NCBI RefSeq assembly: GCF_033446605.1
Contig: NZ_JAWQUO010000013.1
Coordinates: 62,001 to 126,000 of the forward strand
Source of the DNA: Iodobacter sp025352645
GTDB taxonomy: Bacteria; Pseudomonadota; Gammaproteobacteria; Burkholderiales; Chitinibacteraceae
DNA: 64,000 nucleotides
Direction of reading: 5' to 3'
The position numbers and the translations under genes are program-made. Shown piece after piece: positions 51,238-59,552 of the stretch. Every line of letters begins with the position of its first letter. The stretch's first letter is position 1. Below the pieces are notes generated by a model. It saw only the letters and a program-made list of their open reading frames with translations, made no database searches and was not told the DNA's origin.

Positions 51238-51533
51238 TGAATAATGTGTACTTGCTGTGCGGGTTGGCATTTATTGCTGCCAACCTGCCTTTCTTTTTTG
51301 AGCGCATCATTTTTTGCATTCCGGCAAAAAAGGTAAAGGGCTTTCACTGGCGTTTATTAGAGCTGGTACTGCTTTATATTGCGCTGGGTTTATTGGCAAG
51401 ATTACTGGAGGGACGTCTTTCTCCGGTGCATGCCCAGAGCTGGCCTTTCTTTGCCACGACTTTTGCGATGTTTATCGTATTTGCTTGGCCTGGGTTTGTC
51501 TGGTGTTATTTCTGGCGCAAACCAGGTATTTAA
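51237..51533 (+). CDS. DUF2818 family membrane protein
   Basis: A 98-residue protein with three membrane segments (NVYLLCGLAFIAANLPFFFERI, LLELVLLYIALGLLARLLEG, FFATTFAMFIVFAWPGFVWCYFW). The AANLPFF and FVWCYFWRK motifs are those of DUF2818, a family found directly after nuoN in betaproteobacteria. The start overlaps the nuoN stop. A role in complex I assembly or stability is plausible from context but unproven. Confidence 0.88.
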   Translation: MNNVYLLCGLAFIAANLPFFFERIIFCIPAKKVKGFHWRLLELVLLYIALGLLARLLEGRLSPVHAQSWPFFATTFAMFIVFAWPGFVWCYFWRKPGI

Positions 51534-51537
51534 TAAG

Positions 51538-51566
51538 AAAAGCCCAACTGCTGTTGGGCTTTTTTG
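51538..51566 (+). terminator. Terminator of the nuo operon
   Basis: AGCCCAAC, TGCT, GTTGGGCT and TTTTT, seven bases after the DUF2818 stop. Confidence 0.92.
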
Positions 51567-51609
51567 TGTTTAAAATATGTTTGCTGATCCGCCATAAAGA
51601 GGTGAACCT

Positions 51610-51960
51610 ATGCAGAAATTGAGCGCGGTCTTATTTATGTTATGTACTACGCTGGCGACGGCGAATGATCTTTTGTCAGCACTCAAAAAGGAAATGGGCC
51701 AAGCCAGCTGTGAGCAGGATACGCAGTGCCGAGTACTCGCTCTGGGGCTTAAATCTTGTGGCGGGCCAGAGTTTTATTGGCCATGGTCTGTGGCAGAAGG
51801 CAAGGCGGACAAGATTGCTTTCTTAGCTAAAAAATACAATGATGAGAGAGCGGAGCAGATTAAAAGTAGTGGTGAGTTGTCTGATTGCAGCTTAGTGAGC
51901 CGCCCAGCCGTAGTATGCAGTAAGAAGCAATGCGTATTACAGGGTGAAAGTGCTTATTAA
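51610..51960 (+). CDS. Small secreted Cys-rich protein
   Basis: A 116-residue protein with a signal peptide (MQKLSAVLFMLCTTLATA) and five to six cysteines in the mature part (ASCEQDTQCRVL, LKSCGGPEFYW, LSDCSLVS, VCSKKQCVLQ), suggesting disulfides in the periplasm. I recall similar short uncharacterised proteins with a C..D.QC....G...CGGP pattern in other proteobacteria, but no function. GAGG precedes ATG 51610. It is a single gene between two terminators. Confidence 0.65.
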   Translation: MQKLSAVLFMLCTTLATANDLLSALKKEMGQASCEQDTQCRVLALGLKSCGGPEFYWPWSVAEGKADKIAFLAKKYNDERAEQIKSSGELSDCSLVSRPAVVCSKKQCVLQGESAY

Positions 51961-51981
51961 AAAGTAGCAAAAAAAGCAGAT

Positions 51982-52013
51982 AAAAAAAACGGCGAACTCA
52001 GGTTCGCCGTTTT
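51982..52013. terminator. Bidirectional terminator between the Cys-rich gene and the subtilase
   Basis: AAACGGCGAAC, TCAG, GTTCGCCGTTT with an A-run on the left side that is a T-run for the minus strand. It lies 19 bp beyond the minus-strand subtilase stop. Confidence 0.9.
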
Positions 52014-52031
52014 GCTTTGTCAGCTTAAGAT

Positions 52032-55000
52032 TTATATACCAGCACCCACAGCGCGTGTGACTGATGCTGCTGTTGGTAGTGGGTCATTGGTTTCTACCAT
52101 TAGCGCGGTATTAGTCTGTGATACACCATCAATCAGGTAAGCAACGCTGCCAAGGTAGCGTTTACCTACTGGCAGGCTTTTCCAGCTAAACCCTACGGAG
52201 GCAGTACCGCCTACGTAGATTTTGCTTGGAGCCAGTGCTTTAAACTCACCACCGACATCGCCAGAGTTAATAATCCAGCTAGATAAGGTGTAGCTACTGT
52301 TACCACCCTTAACACCATAACCTACTACGCAAGCCTTGTAGTTACCGGCAGGCAGATTAAATAACTGCACTGTTTCGTTAGAACCATCGCTGCCGCTAGC
52401 ACCTACTTTGACGCCCGCAGCGTTCATGACCAGTAAATCTAAGTCATCTTCACCACCGTGCTGAGTGTCTGAGTTATAGAGAGCAAAACGGCTAACAAGG
52501 TTGTTGGTCGGAACGCTGAAGTTATGGACTTTAACGCCAGCGGTACTGTTACCCGCCGTGCATTCCAGTACACCGTCTTTTGCGCCGGAATCAGTAGCAA
52601 TGGCACCGCTGCTCAGTGTTGCTTCTTTTAGGCCGCCTTTAGTCAAGGTCAGTTTGCCATCGCTGCCGGTGGCAATCGTAATGACCTTGCTGCCTGACGC
52701 TTCTTCGCTGCTGAGCTGTGAAACCGCAGCTAGCAGGCTAGCCTTAGCTGTTAGAGGAGAACGCACGGTATGTGTGCCATCTGACCAAACCAGAGCGCCG
52801 TACTGATAAACGTTTCTTGGCGCAGTAGTGCGGCTCAGCGTTACCGTAAAGGATTTGCTCTCACCTGGGGCTAGGCTCAGTGTTGCTGGTGAGACTGCGG
52901 CAGTAAAGCCGCTGATTGCTGCTTGTGCGGTATAAATGGAGGCACGATCGCTTACATTGGTCACCGTCCGGGTAAAGGTAAATTTACCGAGAACATTGGC
53001 GGTGGTTAATGAAGGTACATTCAGATTGTAAGGCTGAATGCTGCCGATCACACTGCATTTAGCTGGGCTTAGCTGATTTTGCCCGCAAAGGTAGCGGTCA
53101 TAATCAATTGCACTGACGTCATAGACTAAGCCAGGATCAGCGGCAACATTAGGGTTTACATGCCCTGCACCTTGAGCCCATGGCAACAAGCCATTTTGCA
53201 GGCCAGGTTGCCCGTCATTCAGCGTGGTGTATGCGCTAGTCATCAGGGCAGATTTAATTGCCGCAGGCGACCATGTCGGGTGCAGCTGATGCAGTAGTGC
53301 GCCAAGACCTGCCACGTGTGGGCTAGACATCGACGTGCCTTGCATAGATTGCCATTCAGCCGGAGCTGCCGCGCCATTGGCCACCTGATTACGCTGCTCT
53401 TCTGTAAGCAAAGGGCGTGATGCGGCAAGAATATCAACGCCAGGTGCGGTTAGATCGGGCTTAAGCACATTTGCATCCGCACGGTTTGGGCCGCGTGATG
53501 AAAAATCTGCCATAAGCGGTGCATTACCTGATGAAGCTGTAATTGATTTGCTAAATACCGCTTGAGCCGCATCACTGGCTGCAGCTGCATAGGTTTTTGC
53601 CGTTACGCCATCGGCAGCACTCAGATGTACTGTAGGAATCACGTGTGAAAATGCGGTGATAGTTGCTGAGCCACCTGCTACGTTGGCGAGCAGCATACCT
53701 GCGCCACCCGCGCTTTGTACGGCAGCACTTTTGTTAACAAGAGCCGTTGAGCCGCGATCGCATAACACGATTTTCCCTGCAACTTTGGCAGGGTCAAGCT
53801 TTGCGTCGGCAGGTACAGCATCTGCATCGCCATAGCAGCGGTCGAGTGCTGTTTTGCTGGCAGGAGATAGGCTGGCGTAGTCGGTCACACCGGCATTTTT
53901 AGCAATAATTAAGTTTGCTGTTAGCGGGGCTGGGTTAACCGAGCCGCCTTTAAGAACCTTACTGCCAAGCGTAACGGTGCTTTCTTGTACGCGGTCGTGG
54001 GTTGATGCCGCAACGGTAGTTAACCATGGGCCGATATGCGCCACCATATTGGCGGGCCCGCTATTGCCAGCAGATGCAGCCACAAAGACACCTGCATTGG
54101 TTGCCGCTAAAAAGGCTAAGTCAACGGGATCATTCAGCTGCTCACCACCGCTGATTGAGTAGTTCAATACATTCACACCATCGCTCACTGCCGCTTCGAT
54201 CGCCTTAATGCTATCGCCGCCGTAGCAGTTGTTTTTTCCGGCAGCAAGAATAGGGTCGTTAGATGTCCAGCATACTTTGTAGGTAGCAAGGCGGGCGCGT
54301 GGTGCAATGCCTGATAGGTAACCAATGGATGCGCCGCCAATTGTTCCGGCTACTTTGCCATTCCCACCTGCGGTTGAAGCGGTATGCGAGCCGTGGCTAT
54401 CGCTGTCACGTGGAGAGTTGTAGTCGCTCCAGTGCGGTACTTTTGCGCCACTGTTAACCAGCGCTTCGTACTGTGCTCTGAATTTTTTTGCACCAATCAG
54501 CTTGTTATTACAATTAGCTGCAGCAAAACCTTCACCATTTTCGCAAGAGCCTTTCCACGATGCAGGTGGCGCGCCATAAACCTGGTTGCCGTTGGCATCA
54601 TGTGTGGCCTCACCATTGGCATTCACGCGATCGGCAAAAGAAGGATCTTCTGGCCATACACCGGTGTCAATCACACCGATAATAATGTTTTCACCAGCAC
54701 TGCCAGCGCCATTGAGCTGTGACCAAAGGCCTGAACCAGGTTTATCTAAGCCTAAGAATTTAGGTGTGTAGTTAGTTTGGATACTACGTGGCTGATCAAG
54801 TGTAATTGCCACAACATCGGCGCTGTTTTTAAGCTTTCTAACTTCAGCGTCGGTCAGCATGGCAGAGAAGCCATTGAAAACAACCTGATAGTTATGCACA
54901 ACTGGTGCATTCGCTATAGTGGCAAGCACATTATTTTGTTTGGTTTCGATATAGTTGATATAAGCCTGCACATCGTAGGCATTAATATCAAGCAACTGGC

Positions 55001-55175
55001 CTGCCGCTGGTTTTGTGGCTTTTAAGCCACTAATGTCACCGGTGTAGGAAGCCGCTGGTTTGTCTGCTAGCTGAATAATATACGGCAGGCGTGCTTCATC
55101 TGCAGAGGCAAAGCTTGCCGCTCCGGCGCTCAGCAAAGCGACGATGGCTAAATTGATAATACTGCGCTTCATCAT
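52032..55175 (-). CDS. Secreted subtilisin-like (S8) serine protease, plant-subtilase type
   Basis: A 1047-residue exported protease. Order: signal peptide (to about 25, SFASA), I9 inhibitor propeptide (about 32-128), S8 domain with catalytic Asp170 (GVIDTGVWPE), His261 (SHGSHTAST), oxyanion Asn370 (SAGNSGP) and Ser614 (GTSMSSPHVAG), with a PA domain inserted at about 405-540. After the catalytic domain come GLVYDVSAIDYDRYLCG and a Fn3-like segment as in plant cucumisin-type subtilases, then a pre-peptidase-like C-terminal domain (about 880-975). No sorting signal is seen at the C-terminus. The start overlaps the stop of the PEP-CTERM gene, so the two are coupled. Confidence 0.92.
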   Translation of the reverse strand: MMKRSIINLAIVALLSAGAASFASADEARLPYIIQLADKPAASYTGDISGLKATKPAAGQLLDINAYDVQAYINYIETKQNNVLATIANAPVVHNYQVVFNGFSAMLTDAEVRKLKNSADVVAITLDQPRSIQTNYTPKFLGLDKPGSGLWSQLNGAGSAGENIIIGVIDTGVWPEDPSFADRVNANGEATHDANGNQVYGAPPASWKGSCENGEGFAAANCNNKLIGAKKFRAQYEALVNSGAKVPHWSDYNSPRDSDSHGSHTASTAGGNGKVAGTIGGASIGYLSGIAPRARLATYKVCWTSNDPILAAGKNNCYGGDSIKAIEAAVSDGVNVLNYSISGGEQLNDPVDLAFLAATNAGVFVAASAGNSGPANMVAHIGPWLTTVAASTHDRVQESTVTLGSKVLKGGSVNPAPLTANLIIAKNAGVTDYASLSPASKTALDRCYGDADAVPADAKLDPAKVAGKIVLCDRGSTALVNKSAAVQSAGGAGMLLANVAGGSATITAFSHVIPTVHLSAADGVTAKTYAAAASDAAQAVFSKSITASSGNAPLMADFSSRGPNRADANVLKPDLTAPGVDILAASRPLLTEEQRNQVANGAAAPAEWQSMQGTSMSSPHVAGLGALLHQLHPTWSPAAIKSALMTSAYTTLNDGQPGLQNGLLPWAQGAGHVNPNVAADPGLVYDVSAIDYDRYLCGQNQLSPAKCSVIGSIQPYNLNVPSLTTANVLGKFTFTRTVTNVSDRASIYTAQAAISGFTAAVSPATLSLAPGESKSFTVTLSRTTAPRNVYQYGALVWSDGTHTVRSPLTAKASLLAAVSQLSSEEASGSKVITIATGSDGKLTLTKGGLKEATLSSGAIATDSGAKDGVLECTAGNSTAGVKVHNFSVPTNNLVSRFALYNSDTQHGGEDDLDLLVMNAAGVKVGASGSDGSNETVQLFNLPAGNYKACVVGYGVKGGNSSYTLSSWIINSGDVGGEFKALAPSKIYVGGTASVGFSWKSLPVGKRYLGSVAYLIDGVSQTNTALMVETNDPLPTAASVTRAVGAGI

Positions 55176-55873
55176 GATGCAATCCCTGCAGAGTTGTTCT
55201 GAGCTTTGTGCTTACGGCGCACCACCATGCTGATACTTGCTAGACCCAGTGCCATCAGCAGCCATTCAGCAGGTTCAGGAACGGCGGTAACATTAATATT
55301 ATCCAGCCCGAATTGAGCTTGGTTATTACTAAAGGGAACGCATTCACCCGTGGTGGTAGTGAGGCATGCCGCAAAACTGATTTCCTTAAAGACACGATTG
55401 TTTGCGGTGTATTTAAAATCACTAAAAGACCATTTTCCACTGGCATTTTGGCCAGGCAATGTGAAGCTATCGCTAAAGGTTTCTCCGCCAAGACCTTTGC
55501 CATAGACAATCAAATTAGCAACAGTAAAGGGAATACCTGCACTCAGTGGAGCTGCAAAGCTGCTGGAAAAACTACTCAGCTTAAAACCATATTGGCTGGA
55601 AATACTCAGTCCGCCATCATTTAGGCCAAGGTAGTAAGGGGTGTTATTGCCAGCTGGGCAATCAAGAACCGCGCAGCTGCTGCTGGTGGCAATCGCGCCT
55701 GCTAGCCCATCACCCAGCACTTTTAAACTGAACTGCGGGTCTGCATGGATTAAATCTCCGCCTTCAAAAACATCACCTTTTAATGTATCAAAATTAATCA
55801 GCGATGCTTGAGCAGCAGGCATGGCCAAGCCAATGGCAGCGGTAAGCAGTGCCATCTTGAGTGATTTCTTCAT
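55172..55873 (-). CDS. PEP-CTERM sorting domain protein
   Basis: A 233-residue exported protein. Signal peptide MKKSLKMALLTAAIGLAMPAAQA, a beta-rich middle (SLINFDTLKGDVFEGGDLIHADPQF and on, with a Cys pair SSSCAVLDC), and a C-terminal VPEPAEWLLMALGLASISMVVRRKHK, the PEP-CTERM motif, helix and basic end recognised by exosortase. The start ATG 55873 has GGAG five bases upstream; 55924 would add 17 non-signal residues. Exosortase genes are not in this window and must lie elsewhere. Pairing with the overlapping subtilase suggests joint secretion or processing. Confidence 0.88.
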   Translation of the reverse strand: MKKSLKMALLTAAIGLAMPAAQASLINFDTLKGDVFEGGDLIHADPQFSLKVLGDGLAGAIATSSSCAVLDCPAGNNTPYYLGLNDGGLSISSQYGFKLSSFSSSFAAPLSAGIPFTVANLIVYGKGLGGETFSDSFTLPGQNASGKWSFSDFKYTANNRVFKEISFAACLTTTTGECVPFSNNQAQFGLDNINVTAVPEPAEWLLMALGLASISMVVRRKHKAQNNSAGIAS

Positions 55874-55924
55874 ATAACTCCCTGTGTATCTCTTTGATTG
55901 GAATGAACAGCGTAGGGTGCTCAA

Positions 55925-56303
55925 AACTCAGACATAAAAACTACATGCCAACAGGTATGGGTTTTTTGCCCGATTATTTTTATAAGGAGAGAAGTGTTTG
56001 AAACGACTTACATTGCTTTTTTATGTAGTAAGCTGTGTGAATAATAACAAATAATGCCAGCGCGTCCAGATGTTGTGAGCATAAGCTATTAATTTGTCTC
56101 TCTTTTGCAGCAGTCTTATCTAGTCCTTGCCTAAGAACTGCATATTTCCATGGCTGACCGTGTTGATGTAATTGTTTGAAATAACAGAATAAATCTAAAG
56201 TGAAGTGTTTTTTTGATGCCGCTTACATAAATTGCATGTGGCGAGGTGGGCTATAGCTGTTTAGCTTTGGCTCAGATTTTACGGCTGAAATTTAAATTTT
56301 TGC
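55925..56303. other. AT-rich gene-free stretch
   Basis: About 380 bp upstream of the PEP-CTERM gene and before the tRNA-Val promoter. I see no RNA gene or terminator. One tiny frame at 55998-56054 (TTG start, 18 codons, SD AAGGAG eight bases before) is noted as a finding. It should contain the promoter of the PEP-CTERM/subtilase pair. Confidence 0.45.
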
Positions 56304-56332
56304 TTGTGTGGGCGGCAGAATTAATCTAGAAT
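56304..56332 (+). promoter_or_regulatory. tRNA-Val promoter
   Basis: TTGTGT (56304-56309), 17-bp spacer, TAGAAT (56327-56332), then a C-rich CCGCTCTCTC discriminator typical of stable-RNA promoters, 46 bp before the tRNA. Confidence 0.65.
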
Positions 56333-56378
56333 CCGCTCTCTCTGATCTTGCTGAACAAGCAAATTAGTTAAAAGCGCT

Positions 56379-56455
56379 AGGGTTGTAGCTCAGTTGGTTA
56401 GAGCGTTTGGTCGACATCCAAGAGGTCGTGAGTTCGAATCTCACCAACCCTACCA
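56379..56455 (+). tRNA. tRNA-Val (GAC), with C at position 33
   Basis: 77-nt tRNA: acceptor AGGGTTG/CAACCCT, D-stem GCTC/GAGC, anticodon stem TTTGG/CCAAG with loop TCGACAT, T-arm GTGAG TTCGAAT CTCAC, encoded CCA. The anticodon is GAC (Val). The base before it, position 33, is C where nearly all tRNAs have U, and the first stem pair is T-G. Confidence 0.93.
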
Positions 56456-56491
56456 AAAAAAATTCAATAGGTATGATTGTGAAATTTAAGT

Positions 56492-56575
56492 CATATCTGC
56501 ATCAGATGGAGTTAAGCCCCATGGATCGAACTAGCACCACTGCAGAGTGATTCTAGCGGCGAGTGCGTGGGGCTT
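56492..56575 (+). ncRNA. Structured RNA segment between tRNA-Val and thrS
   Basis: A short hairpin ATCTG/CAGAT (56494-56507) is followed by a domain closed by AAGCCCCATG (56514-56523) and CGTGGGGCTT (56566-56575), with inner CTAG/CTAG and CACT/AGTG pairs. A strong terminator follows at 56583. It may be a small RNA processed from the tRNA transcript, or the thrS leader with an attenuator. The family is not recognised. Confidence 0.45.
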
Positions 56576-56582
56576 GATTTAT

Positions 56583-56613
56583 AAAAAGTGCGGCGTAAGC
56601 CGCACTTTTTTTT
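56583..56613 (+). terminator. Terminator 80 bp before thrS
   Basis: AAGTGCGGC, GTAA, GCCGCACTT followed by a run of eight T. It ends the tRNA-Val/structured RNA transcript or attenuates thrS. Confidence 0.93.
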
Positions 56614-56691
56614 CGTTCATTTTTTACGGCTTCTGTTACTCTTTTAGAAAGCATTTCAACCCTTCTCTTAACGCGCAGCACAGGACAAACT

Positions 56692-58596
56692 ATGCCTATC
56701 GTGACCCTGCCAGACGGCTCTGAACGACAATTCGACGCCCCGCTTACCGTGGGTGATGTAGCTGCTAGTATCGGTGCGGGTCTTGCGCGCGCCGCTTTGG
56801 CTGGGAAGGTGGATGGCACCTTGGTCGACACCAGTTACTTGATCGATAAAGACGTTCAGCTCGCCATTATTACCGATAAAGATAGCGACGGCTTAGAGGT
56901 GATTCGTCACTCTACCGCTCACTTGCTGGCTCATGCGGTAAAGCAGCTGTTCCCTGACGCTCAAGTCACCATCGGCCCTGTGATTGAGAACGGCTTCTAT
57001 TACGACTTCGCTTATAAACGCCCATTTACTCCTGAAGATTTGCTCGCAATCGAAAAGAAAATGAGTGAATTGGCTAAAAAGGATATCCCTGTTGAGCGTT
57101 ATGAGTTGTCTCGTGATGATGCAGTGGCTTACTTTAAATCCATTGGCGAGGCTTATAAGGCTGAAATTATCGAGTCAATTCCTGCCGATCAAGCGCTGAG
57201 CTTGTATCGCGAAGGTGATTTCACTGATCTTTGCCGTGGCCCGCATGTGCCATCTACAGCTAAGTTAAAAGTATTTAAACTAATGAAGGTAGCGGGCGCT
57301 TACTGGCGTGGCGATAGTAAAAATGAAATGCTGACCCGCATCTATGGCACTGCATGGGCTAAAAAAGATGAGCTGGAGCAGTACTTGCATATGTTGGAAG
57401 AGTCAGAAAAGCGCGATCACCGTAAAATCGGCAAGCAGCTTGATTTGTTTCATATGCAAGAAGAAGCTCCAGGTATGGTGTTTTGGCATCCTAAGGGCTG
57501 GGCACTGTGGCAGACGATTGAACAATATATGCGTAAGAAGCTTGATCAGCATGGCTATCAGGAAATTCGTACCCCGATGGTGATGGATCGCTCCTTGTGG
57601 GAGAAGTCTGGCCACTGGGAAAACTACCACGATGCAATGTTCACTACAGAGTCAGAAAAACGCGATTACGCGGTAAAACCGATGAATTGCCCAGGACATA
57701 TTCAAGTCTTTAATCAAGGCCTGCGCTCCTATCGTGATTTACCATTGCGTTTTTCAGAGTTTGGCTCTTGCCATCGTAATGAGCCATCGGGCTCTTTGCA
57801 CGGCATTATGCGCGTGCGCGGCTTTGTGCAAGATGACGCACATATTTTCTGTACCGAAGAGCAAGTGCAGTCAGAAGCCGCATCATTTATTGATTTGCTG
57901 CAAGAGGTCTATGCTGACTTTGGCTTTAATGAAATTTTGGTGAAGCTTTCCACTCGTCCGGAAAAACGTGTTGGCACAGAAGAAAGCTGGGATCATGCCG
58001 AGGCTGCATTGGCCGCTGCACTTGATTCTAAAGGCTTGGCTTTCGAGTATCAGCCAGGTGAAGGTGCCTTTTATGGCCCCAAAATTGAATTTTCATTAAA
58101 AGATTGTCTAGGTCGAGTGTGGCAATGTGGTACTTTACAGATCGATCCTAATTTGCCTGAGCGTTTAGGTGCTGAGTATGTTGGGGTTGATAACGCAAAA
58201 CACCGTCCTTTGATGCTGCACCGCGCAGTATTAGGCTCGATGGAGCGTTTTATTGGTATTCTTATCGAAAATCACGCTGGTGCTTTCCCTGTTTGGCTAG
58301 CACCAACGCAGCTTGTGGTACTGAATATTTCGGATGCACAGCGTGAATATGCCGTAGAAGTGACCGAAAAACTCAAGTCTCTTGGTTTTAGAGCTCAAGC
58401 GGACTTGAGAAATGAGAAGATTACCTATAAAATTCGGGAGCATAGTCTGCAACGTCTTCCTTATCAGCTAATTATTGGTGATAAAGAGAAAGAGGCAGGC
58501 CTAGTGGCCGTGCGTAGCCGTACTGGTGAAGACTTAGGGCAGTTAACGATTGAAGCGCTCGTTGAGCGTCTAAAATCAGAAATGCCTCAGCTTTAA
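56692..58596 (+). CDS. thrS: Threonyl-tRNA synthetase ThrS
   Basis: Class II synthetase charging tRNA-Thr; 634 residues (E. coli 642). Domains: TGS (1-62, MPIVTLPDGSERQFDAPLTV), editing domain with HSTAHLLAHAV and GPVIENGFYYDF, catalytic core with MNCPGHI zinc ligand, FRFSEFG-like LRFSEFGSCHRNEPSGSLHG motif 2, and motif 3 HRAVLGSMERF, then the anticodon-binding domain. Start ATG 56692 follows AGGACA. It heads the conserved thrS-infC-rpmI-rplT-pheST-ihfA cluster. The structured leader upstream may regulate it. Confidence 0.97.
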   Translation: MPIVTLPDGSERQFDAPLTVGDVAASIGAGLARAALAGKVDGTLVDTSYLIDKDVQLAIITDKDSDGLEVIRHSTAHLLAHAVKQLFPDAQVTIGPVIENGFYYDFAYKRPFTPEDLLAIEKKMSELAKKDIPVERYELSRDDAVAYFKSIGEAYKAEIIESIPADQALSLYREGDFTDLCRGPHVPSTAKLKVFKLMKVAGAYWRGDSKNEMLTRIYGTAWAKKDELEQYLHMLEESEKRDHRKIGKQLDLFHMQEEAPGMVFWHPKGWALWQTIEQYMRKKLDQHGYQEIRTPMVMDRSLWEKSGHWENYHDAMFTTESEKRDYAVKPMNCPGHIQVFNQGLRSYRDLPLRFSEFGSCHRNEPSGSLHGIMRVRGFVQDDAHIFCTEEQVQSEAASFIDLLQEVYADFGFNEILVKLSTRPEKRVGTEESWDHAEAALAAALDSKGLAFEYQPGEGAFYGPKIEFSLKDCLGRVWQCGTLQIDPNLPERLGAEYVGVDNAKHRPLMLHRAVLGSMERFIGILIENHAGAFPVWLAPTQLVVLNISDAQREYAVEVTEKLKSLGFRAQADLRNEKITYKIREHSLQRLPYQLIIGDKEKEAGLVAVRSRTGEDLGQLTIEALVERLKSEMPQL

Positions 58597-58644
58597 CCTA
58601 TGGCCGTCGCACGGTTTTGATTTTGAACGACTTGGAGAATCACA

Positions 58645-59172
58645 ATAGCTTCTCAGGATAAAGAACCACGGATTAACGGTGAAATCACCGCCCGTGAGTT
58701 ACGTTTGCAGGGTGTGGATGGCGAGCAGCTTGGTATCGTCAGCCTTTCCGAGGCTTTGGCTCTGGCCGAAGAGGCCAATGTTGATCTGGTGGAAATCGCA
58801 CCAACAGCACAGCCGCCTGTTTGCCGCATTATGGATTACGGCAAATTTAAGTATCAGGACTCGAAAAAGAAACACGCCGCCAAGCAGAACCAGAAGCAGG
58901 TCCAGGTCAAGGAAATTAAATTCCGTCCAGGTACTGACGAGAACGATTACCAGATCAAACTGCGTAATCTGACTCGTTTCCTTGCCGAGGGCGATAAAGC
59001 AAAGATTACTTTGCGTTTCCGTGGTCGTGAAATGGCTCACCAAGAAATCGGTATGGCTCAGCTGAAACGTGTTGAAGCTGATCTGGGCGATTTGGTTGTG
59101 GTTGAGCAGTATCCGCGTCTGGAAGGGCGTCAAATGGTGATGATGTTGGCTCCTAAAAAGAAAGCCATCTAA
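58645..59172 (+). CDS. infC: Translation initiation factor IF-3, ATA start
   Basis: IF-3 binds the 30S subunit and checks the initiation codon. The 175 residues read IASQDKEPRINGEITARELR, then LSEALALAEEANVDLVEIAP and the C-terminal VKEIKFRPGTDENDYQIKLRN (in outline). The family N-terminus is reached only if translation starts at ATA 58645, with GGAG at 58634-58637 seven bases upstream; no ATG, GTG or TTG lies there. Rare AUU/AUC/AUA starts are known for infC and let IF-3 repress itself. A start at TTG 58705 would cut off the conserved RINGEITA segment. Confidence 0.9.
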   Translation: MASQDKEPRINGEITARELRLQGVDGEQLGIVSLSEALALAEEANVDLVEIAPTAQPPVCRIMDYGKFKYQDSKKKHAAKQNQKQVQVKEIKFRPGTDENDYQIKLRNLTRFLAEGDKAKITLRFRGREMAHQEIGMAQLKRVEADLGDLVVVEQYPRLEGRQMVMMLAPKKKAI

Positions 59173-59338
59173 TTCCATTTGCAAAAAATGACCGGGCTAG
59201 CGGCTGCGTCTGGCAAGGTTGATTGTTTTTAAAGTCAGCCAGCAGCCGTAATAAAAACGTGGTGGCAGGTATTAAGTGCAAAGCGGGTAACCGCTATGGC
59301 GCCTGTCGCCCTATCTAACTCAGTAGTAGGAGTTCATC
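59173..59338 (+). other. infC-rpmI spacer, possible L20 leader
   Basis: 166 bp with several short complementary stretches (for example GGCTGC near 59201 and GCAGCC near 59242) but no T-run. In E. coli the matching region is an L20-binding leader that regulates rpmI-rplT; here that role is inference. Confidence 0.35.
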
Positions 59339-59536
59339 ATGCCTAAGATGAAGACCAAGAGCGGCGCTAAAAAGCGCTTCAAGGTTCTCGGTGGTGGTGG
59401 CGTTAAGCGTAGTCACGCTTTCAAGCGTCACATCTTGACCAAGAAAACCACTAAGACTAAGCGCCAGCTGCGCGGTACAAGCATGGTCGATCCGTCGAAC
59501 ATGCCTTCTGTCCGTGCAATGTTGCCCTACGCATAA
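59339..59536 (+). CDS. rpmI: 50S ribosomal protein L35
   Basis: 65-residue basic ribosomal protein; MPKMKTKSGAKKRFKVLGGG and RHILTKKTTKTKRQLRG are the L35 pattern. GTAGGAG precedes the ATG. Next gene rplT begins 16 bp on. Confidence 0.97.
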   Translation: MPKMKTKSGAKKRFKVLGGGGVKRSHAFKRHILTKKTTKTKRQLRGTSMVDPSNMPSVRAMLPYA

Positions 59537-59552
59537 CTAAAGGAAAAGACTC

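Noticed and set aside
54384..54722. Plus-strand ORFs across the subtilase gene
   Set aside because: They are shadows of the minus-strand protease, which has complete catalytic motifs and a signal peptide.
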